The position numbers and the translations under genes are program-made. Below the pieces are notes generated by a model, which worked only from the letters and a program-made list of their open reading frames with translations, ran no database searches and had not been told where the DNA came from. From assembly GCA_902791885.1 (NCBI GenBank), contig CADAXO010000016.1:980-21260 (forward strand): a stretch of 20,281 nucleotides of DNA, read 5' to 3'. Positions 14,917 through 20,281 of this stretch are shown piece after piece (position 1 is the stretch's first letter; each line of letters begins with the position of its first letter). This DNA comes from Oscillospiraceae bacterium (GTDB lineage: Bacteria > Bacillota_A > Clostridia > Saccharofermentanales > Saccharofermentanaceae).

Positions 14917-16779
14917 TCAGTCGATCCGTATTCCGAATACTTCACCCTGCGTCGTGCCGATGACTATCGTATTTCCGAATACAGAAGGTGATGCCTCGAA
15001 CGTAACACCCATTCCCTCCTCTGAATCCACCTGAATATAGGTGATTCTCTCACCGGTAGAACCGTTGACAAGGTGTATCTGTCCGAAACTGTCAGCAATA
15101 ATTATATACGCATTACCGTCGGCGGTGTAGCACGCCACGGGTGATGAATATGTATAAATATTCATGTCATAATGCCAAACTTCTGTGCCTGTATCCCTAT
15201 TGTAAGCGACGAGACGATTGCCTCCGGTCAGTCCGTCAGTCATGGAATACGAGAAAATTACGAGGTTTGAGATGTTTCCCATGCCGATAACGGGATTTCC
15301 GACACAGCCGCCGCTTTGATCGGTCGCGGAAGTCTCTCCGTTGTAGGTATAGCAGGACTGGGATGTCTGCCAGACCTCTTCACCCGTAAGACCGTTGATC
15401 TTATAGGTATAAGCGGCTCCGTTATACTCTCCGCTGTTCTGGTTATCGACCTCGGTGCCTATGTAGATATAAGGGATTCCGTTCTCTTCAGATACTACAG
15501 GCGACAGATCGGAATCGTCTCCGGTCCTGAACACCCATACCATCTGCAAAGTATTGAGGTCGAGACACACGAGATTGCAGTTATTATCCATGAAATAACA
15601 GTAATTTCCGTATACTGCAGCAGAACTTTCAACACCCAGGTATCTTCCCTGCGTATCGTTGAAGATGTATTTATATCCCGTACACATCGGGTTGACCGAT
15701 ACGGCTCCGGTCACGGAATTAAACTGCGTATTAAGCTGGAAACTGTAAATGATCCCGTTCTCGCACGGCCAGAGCAGCGTATCCGTCGCTCCGTCGATGA
15801 CAGGCGAAGAGTCAAACGCGCCCCAGTTCATTCTGTATGCACCGTCATCGAGACCTTCATACGAATAAAGCAGTGATCCGTCTATAAGTGAGAATATATA
15901 CATTCCGAAGGTGTTCTCACTATTGTCGTCACCCTGACCGACATAAAGAAGAGGATAGCCTCTGGGATCGAGCGATGCCGTTCCCTTAACGGAAGCTCCG
16001 ACATAGATCGGATCTCTGGTCATAGTGCCGTCATCAAGATCCATAAAGTAGATATAACCGTCAAGCGAAGGATATATAACCTCGGTAAGGTTGGGCTTTC
16101 CCGCCGCCGAAGGATAGATATTCATCAACGGAATGAGGTTTGAAGGCCATCTTACGATAAGAGGCTGGCCCGTAAGCCTGTATCCGGTCCACTCGAAAGT
16201 CATGTCGGAAGACAGGAGACTGTGGCCGTTCGTGTATTCCCATACCTGCGTCAATGTATCGGCTGAGCCGTCAGCAGGCGTAAGGTAACCGAAAGAACCG
16301 GTATTACGGAAATTGTTGCCTCTGTAGGTAAGAACTCCGGGGATCTGCGTGTAATACAAAGGATCGCCGATGCTTATGGGATTTGCCCTTGAATAATCTG
16401 AAATGATCTGCGATCCGACGATGACATTCTGCGTGATACCTCTCATTGAAGGGTTAACGCTGTCGTCGATAACGGCCGAAGGATCGATCGTAACCGTTGC
16501 AGTTGCAGGATAAAGGATAGGATTCTGATAATCCGCGAGGGGCGGCACGGGCGTGGGTGTAGCCGTTGCGACCGCGATATACTCGTTCATCACCGTACCC
16601 ATTGAAGGCTCCGTGTCGGCGCCGTTCTTCTTGGTGTAATATACAGCCGCGAGAACAGACGTAAGAACCACGGAAATTATGGTCAGTGTAACGACCAGGA
16701 CCATCGTTCCGCCCGAAGGATCATGCGACGGCTGGTGATAGCTGTTATCAGGCTCAATATACTGATTCTTCAAATCCAT
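14917..16779 (-). CDS. Membrane-anchored PQQ-like beta-propeller protein
   Basis: A 620-residue protein with a short cytoplasmic N-terminus (1-24), one membrane helix at about 25-47, then a Thr/Pro stalk (ATATPTPVPP at 71-80). The rest is an extracellular domain made of repeated blades of the type VVCLDLNTLQMVWVF and INGLTGEEVW, typical of PQQ-like or quinoprotein-type propellers. There is no cleavage motif, so it should stay membrane-bound with the propeller outside. Such domains commonly assist protein assembly or bind envelope partners; enzymatic PQQ binding cannot be claimed. The ATG follows the whiA stop by 13 bases and has no ribosome binding site. Its place behind murB, rapZ and whiA suggests an envelope role. 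Confidence 0.85.
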   Translation of the reverse strand: MDLKNQYIEPDNSYHQPSHDPSGGTMVLVVTLTIISVVLTSVLAAVYYTKKNGADTEPSMGTVMNEYIAVATATPTPVPPLADYQNPILYPATATVTIDPSAVIDDSVNPSMRGITQNVIVGSQIISDYSRANPISIGDPLYYTQIPGVLTYRGNNFRNTGSFGYLTPADGSADTLTQVWEYTNGHSLLSSDMTFEWTGYRLTGQPLIVRWPSNLIPLMNIYPSAAGKPNLTEVIYPSLDGYIYFMDLDDGTMTRDPIYVGASVKGTASLDPRGYPLLYVGQGDDNSENTFGMYIFSLIDGSLLYSYEGLDDGAYRMNWGAFDSSPVIDGATDTLLWPCENGIIYSFQLNTQFNSVTGAVSVNPMCTGYKYIFNDTQGRYLGVESSAAVYGNYCYFMDNNCNLVCLDLNTLQMVWVFRTGDDSDLSPVVSEENGIPYIYIGTEVDNQNSGEYNGAAYTYKINGLTGEEVWQTSQSCYTYNGETSATDQSGGCVGNPVIGMGNISNLVIFSYSMTDGLTGGNRLVAYNRDTGTEVWHYDMNIYTYSSPVACYTADGNAYIIIADSFGQIHLVNGSTGERITYIQVDSEEGMGVTFEASPSVFGNTIVIGTTQGEVFGIRID

Positions 16780-16792
16780 AGGTGCAATAATA

Positions 16793-17578
16793 TCACATAC
16801 TTTCCGCTATTTCGATAAGTCTGGACAATCTGTGGTTCATGCCGGACTTACTTATAGGCGGATTCATGAGGCTTCCGAGCTCCGCGATGGACGCTCCGGG
16901 GTTCTGCTGATGGACTATAGCAGCCTCATATAAGCTTTTCGGAAGCTTCTCGGCTTCAGGCGACGCCATGAGCTTCCCAATAAGCTCTCCCCTTCTTACC
17001 GCGGCTTCGGCCTGTCTTCCCGTGTTGCCGGAATCGCAGTTTACCGCGCGGTTTATATCCGAATACACTTCGCGCTCTATCCTTATGTTCTCGAACGTCA
17101 GCCTTGCCGTGCTCGCTCCGATAATTCCGAGGAAATCCGACACAGAGTCTCCGTTTCTTATGTAAATCGCGTGAACATCGCCTCTTTGGGCTTCCGTATA
17201 AGAGATATCAAATCCCGTAAGTATCCCCGTTATGACCTCGGCAGCCTCGGGATTTACGGGCCTTAACTCGATCCTGTAGGCAGACTTCGGGTCCGTTACA
17301 TAGCCGCACACAAGGAAAGCGCCCCTCAGGAAATAACGCGCTCCGCTTTTAAGGTCGAGCGATATCTTTTCGCGGGACTTCGAAAGCTCGTCTTTGCACT
17401 TCATAAGAACTTCCTGCGCCGTCTTTCCTATCGGCGTTCCGGGCATGATGATACCGGAAGCAAGGCTTCGTCTGTCCTCGGCCTTCTTAACCGGAAGTGC
17501 CGCTGTCTCTGCCTTTACCTCTCTCGAAAAGCTCTGCCCGCCGTCACTGACGTCAGGTATTTGAAGATTTTTTCTCAT
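16793..17578 (-). CDS. whiA: WhiA-family DNA-binding protein with a shortened N-terminal lobe
   Basis: A 261-residue WhiA protein, about 50 residues shorter than most. The family start (SFSREVK, 16-22) is present, followed directly by a much reduced first LAGLIDADG half (about 23-75). The second half is intact, from RYFLRGAFLVCGYV (81-94) to FLGIIGASTARLTFENIRIERE (149-170). The C-terminal helix-turn-helix region runs from RAVNCDS (177-183) to PISKSGMNHRLSRL at 241-254. WhiA takes part in division and sporulation control in Gram-positive bacteria. The gene begins inside rapZ, overlapping it by 26 bases, and no ribosome binding site is visible before the ATG; no alternative start exists in frame. 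Confidence 0.92.
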   Translation of the reverse strand: MRKNLQIPDVSDGGQSFSREVKAETAALPVKKAEDRRSLASGIIMPGTPIGKTAQEVLMKCKDELSKSREKISLDLKSGARYFLRGAFLVCGYVTDPKSAYRIELRPVNPEAAEVITGILTGFDISYTEAQRGDVHAIYIRNGDSVSDFLGIIGASTARLTFENIRIEREVYSDINRAVNCDSGNTGRQAEAAVRRGELIGKLMASPEAEKLPKSLYEAAIVHQQNPGASIAELGSLMNPPISKSGMNHRLSRLIEIAESM

Positions 17579-18449
17579 ATCTTGGGTCTCTGTCTATATC
17601 CCTGTGATGAACGATAGTCCTGTAGCCCGCTTCCTCAAGGATCTGACCTATAGTCTCGGCGATAAAAACAGATCTGTGGCGTCCGCCGGTGCAGCCGACA
17701 CCGATATTCAGCCTGCTCTTGCCTTCCCTTATATAGTACGGGACCATGAAGTTCAGCATATCATTTATCTTATCCAGGAACATCCTCGTCTCTTCAAATT
17801 CCATAAGATACTCGACGATCGGAATGTCCTTGCCGCTTAACATCTGAAGTTTCTCTACCCAGAAAGGATTCGGAAGGAACCTTACGTCGAACACGTTATC
17901 GGCGTCGGTCGGGATGCCGTACATGAATCCGAAGGACTGGACAAATACCGTAAGCCCCTGTGTTTCCGCTTCGTTTAAGACCACGCGGAGTTCCTTACGG
18001 AGTGCGGAAAGCGGCATCATCGTGGTATCTATGATCGCTGTCGCGCGGCCGCGGATCTCCTTAAGCATATTGCGCTCTTCAGCGATAGCATCTACAAGAC
18101 TCATCTCCTCCGTAAGAGGGTGCTTTCTTCTTGTCTGGCGGTAACGGCTTACGAGAACATTGTCGCTTGCCTCGAGGAAGATGATCCTGTAAGGGTAACC
18201 CCTGTCCTCAAGCTTTCTCATCTCCGCATCAAATCCGGAGATAAGCCTTTTGGATCTTATATCTACAACAAGACAGAGCTTGTCTATGGCAGGGATTCCT
18301 TCCTCACTGCTTCCCGCGAATGAATCTACGACACTGGTTATGAAGTTCAAAGGCAGATTATCGATGCAAAAGTAGTCCTGATCTTCGAAGAAAGCCGCAG
18401 CCTGGCTCTTTCCCGCTCCGCTCATACCGGTCAGAATGATAATATCCAT
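17553..18449 (-). CDS. rapZ: RapZ/YvcJ family nucleotide-binding protein
   Basis: A 298-residue P-loop protein. The Walker A is GMSGAGKS at 8-15, followed by FCIDNLP (27-33), RRKHPL and the C-terminal NIGVGCTGGRHRSVFIAE. The E. coli homologue controls decay of a small RNA governing glucosamine-6-phosphate synthase, while Bacillus YvcJ is a GTPase linked to competence. Its role here is not settled. The start ATG abuts the murB stop (TAAATG), with GGGGAGAG 4 bases upstream. The last 26 bases are shared with whiA. Confidence 0.95.
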   Translation of the reverse strand: MDIIILTGMSGAGKSQAAAFFEDQDYFCIDNLPLNFITSVVDSFAGSSEEGIPAIDKLCLVVDIRSKRLISGFDAEMRKLEDRGYPYRIIFLEASDNVLVSRYRQTRRKHPLTEEMSLVDAIAEERNMLKEIRGRATAIIDTTMMPLSALRKELRVVLNEAETQGLTVFVQSFGFMYGIPTDADNVFDVRFLPNPFWVEKLQMLSGKDIPIVEYLMEFEETRMFLDKINDMLNFMVPYYIREGKSRLNIGVGCTGGRHRSVFIAETIGQILEEAGYRTIVHHRDIDRDPRYEKKSSNT

Positions 18450-19358
18450 TTAACTCTCCCCGCCAAGGAATCTTACTTCGCACTCGAGCTTAACGCCGCT
18501 GTCCTCGAAGACCTTGTCCTGTATGTATTTGATCAATCTTTTTATATCTTCGGAACCTGCTGTTCCGCCGTTGTTTACAACAAATCCCGCATGCTTGGGA
18601 CTTACTTCGGCTCCCGAATCGTCAAGAGAGAAGCCCTTTAAGCCCGAATCCTGTATAAGCTTGCCTGCGAAGTATCCTTCGGGACGCTTGAACGTGGATC
18701 CGCATGAAGGAACAGTCAGAGGCTGTGATGCCGTTCTCTTGTCCCTTAATTCCTTAACAAGCGCATTGACCGCCTCAGGGTCGCCCTTCTTAAGTCTTGC
18801 CGTGAAGCCTGTAACTATCCTTCCTTCATGAGCAAAGAAAGATGTTCTGTAGCCGAACATGTCCTTGCTGACTTCGATCTCTTCAGCCTTTCCGTCTTCA
18901 ATAAATCTCACCTTTACGGCAATATCGGATATATCGCGCCCGTAAGCTCCGGCGTTCATGAACACCGCGCCTCCGACGCTTCCCGGGATACCGCATGAGA
19001 ATTCAGCGCCCTCGAGTCCTTCAGCTGCAGCCGTATTACCGAACTTCGAAAGCAGGCATCCGGCCTCGGCCGTAATAAGCTTGTATTCGGGATCTTCCGG
19101 ATCGTCTTCGACCTTAATCTCCGACATATTGTTTCCGAGCTTGATGATAAGGCCCTTGTAACCTTTATCGTCTGCAATGACGTTAGAGCCGTTGCCGAGG
19201 ATAAAAACTTCAAGTGCATTCTCTTTCGCATAGGAAAGAAGCTCTAATATCTCTTCCTCATTCGAAGGCTCTGCGTAATACTGTGCGGGGCCTCCCGTCT
19301 TCATTGTCGTCAGGGGCTTTAGTATTACGTCTCTTCTAATGATCTTCTCTATCTCCAT
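18450..19358 (-). CDS. murB: UDP-N-acetylenolpyruvoylglucosamine reductase
   Basis: A 302-residue flavoprotein that makes UDP-N-acetylmuramate, an early peptidoglycan precursor. FAD-binding motifs are TMKTGGPAQYYAEP (18-31), LGNGSNVI (54-61) and IPGSVGGAVFMNAGAYG (124-140). YRTSFF (170-175) supports a type II enzyme. The catalytic serine is Ser221 in CGSTFKRP, and Glu294 in LECEVRFLGG is the likely second acid. The stop of hprK and the start of murB share one base (TGATG). The nearest GGAGG is 12 bases upstream, longer than ideal, so coupling with hprK translation is likely. Confidence 0.97.
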   Translation of the reverse strand: MEIEKIIRRDVILKPLTTMKTGGPAQYYAEPSNEEEILELLSYAKENALEVFILGNGSNVIADDKGYKGLIIKLGNNMSEIKVEDDPEDPEYKLITAEAGCLLSKFGNTAAAEGLEGAEFSCGIPGSVGGAVFMNAGAYGRDISDIAVKVRFIEDGKAEEIEVSKDMFGYRTSFFAHEGRIVTGFTARLKKGDPEAVNALVKELRDKRTASQPLTVPSCGSTFKRPEGYFAGKLIQDSGLKGFSLDDSGAEVSPKHAGFVVNNGGTAGSEDIKRLIKYIQDKVFEDSGVKLECEVRFLGGES

Positions 19359-20281
19359 CAGCTCAGGTTTCCTCCCGGGAATACTCTGTTAACGAGATCC
19401 TGAGCCGCGTTAAAGCCCATCTTCTTAACTCTGTAGTTGATGGCAGCAGCCTCGACGATGATGGCGAGGTTACGTCCGGGTCCTACGGGGATCGTGATCG
19501 ACGGGATCTTCATTCCCAGGATCTCCGTAGTCTCCTCGTTAAGGCCCATTCTGTCGTAGGTCTTATTCTCATCCCACATCTCGAGGTTGATAACAAAGTC
19601 GATGGACTCCTGAGGCTTTACGGACGATACACCGTAGAGTTCCTTAACATCCATGATACCGATGCCGCGGATCTCGATCAGGTGCTTGATAACATCGGGG
19701 GCCTTGCCGACGAGTGTCGTCTCGGAGACCTTTCTTATCTCGACCTGATCGTCTGCTATAAGTCTGTGACCTCTCTTTACTATCTCGAGCGCGGTCTCGG
19801 ACTTACCTACTCCGCTCTCTCCTAAGATCAGGATACCTTCACCGTTAACCTCGACAAGAACACCGTGCATCGATATTCTCGGTGCAAGCTCCATCTTAAG
19901 GTACTTGATAAGCTCACTCGAGAACTCGGACGTCGCATCGCCCGTCCTTAACACAGGCGTCTTCGTCTCCTCGGCAGCTTCAAGTATCTCGGGCTGCACC
20001 TCGTGGTTACGCGTGATAATAAGGGCAGGTATATCCTTCTCGAAAAGCTTGAGCACGGATTTCTTCCTGTCCTCTGAAGTGAGGTTGCAAAGGAATGCGT
20101 GCTCCATATTACCTACAAGCTGAATTCTGTCAGGACCGAAGTGGTCGTAATAGCCTGCAAGCTGCAAGCCGGGACGCGTCAGGTCCGCGACGGTTATCCT
20201 ACGCTGTTCGATATCGCCCGAGTCGTAAACAACTTCAAGTGCGAAGTGCTCGACTATCTGCGACAAGAAAATACTTGAATA
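19358..20281 (-). CDS. hprK: HPr kinase/phosphorylase (5' end outside the window)
   Basis: Controls carbon catabolite repression by phosphorylating or dephosphorylating Ser46 of HPr. Residue numbers count from the TTG at 20266. His134 lies in SMHGVLVEV, Walker A is GESGVGKS (149-156), ADDQVEIR is at 171-178, the signature EIRGIGIMDV is at 198-207 and PVGPGRNLA is at 260-268. The frame stays open from the TTG to the window edge and reads YSSIFLSQIVEHF, which fits the usual HprK N-terminus, so the true start is probably a few codons beyond 20281 and TTG is not used. Length would be about 307 residues or slightly more, normal for the family. It opens the hprK-murB-rapZ-whiA cluster. Confidence 0.95.
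   Translation of the reverse strand, partial: YSSIFLSQIVEHFALEVVYDSGDIEQRRITVADLTRPGLQLAGYYDHFGPDRIQLVGNMEHAFLCNLTSEDRKKSVLKLFEKDIPALIITRNHEVQPEILEAAEETKTPVLRTGDATSEFSSELIKYLKMELAPRISMHGVLVEVNGEGILILGESGVGKSETALEIVKRGHRLIADDQVEIRKVSETTLVGKAPDVIKHLIEIRGIGIMDVKELYGVSSVKPQESIDFVINLEMWDENKTYDRMGLNEETTEILGMKIPSITIPVGPGRNLAIIVEAAAINYRVKKMGFNAAQDLVNRVFPGGNLS

Overview
This looks like chromosomal DNA from an anaerobic, Gram-positive member of the Clostridia. The evidence is a low-GC-type gene set (HPr kinase/phosphorylase, RapZ, WhiA, a two-piece transketolase, a biotin-dependent oxaloacetate decarboxylase), strong GGAGG-type ribosome binding sites and gene order typical of Firmicutes. Family or genus cannot be fixed from the sequence alone. 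Apart from a probable gene tail at the left edge, every gene is on the minus strand, so transcription runs from high to low coordinates.

Right part (20281 to 14451): hprK (cut by the window edge), murB, rapZ and whiA are packed with overlaps of 1 to 26 bases or none. They are followed by a membrane-anchored beta-propeller protein and a small conserved hypothetical protein, ending at a weak terminator. This is the known carbon-control and cell-wall cluster, but yvcK, which usually lies between rapZ and whiA, is missing, and WhiA has lost much of its first lobe.

Middle part (14435 to 6703): a small membrane protein, a uridine-kinase-like P-loop kinase, homoserine O-acetyltransferase, ADP/ATP-dependent NAD(P)H-hydrate dehydratase, alanine racemase, both transketolase halves and an ArsB/NhaD-type permease. 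They are close-packed and mostly overlap or lie within about 40 bases of each other.

Left part (6702 to 78): an intergenic stretch holds a strikingly regular array of alternating inverted GTAC sites, next to a possible promoter for an unknown acidic protein. Then comes a four-gene oxaloacetate decarboxylase operon (carboxyltransferase, OadG-like subunit, biotin carrier, beta subunit), with an inverted repeat covering its first ribosome binding site and a clear terminator at its end. A soluble GGDEF-EAL protein follows. The decarboxylase would turn oxaloacetate into pyruvate and pump sodium, but its beta subunit lacks the transmembrane stretch that normally carries four essential residues. The best candidates for something new are the GTAC array, the beta-subunit deletion and the reduced WhiA.
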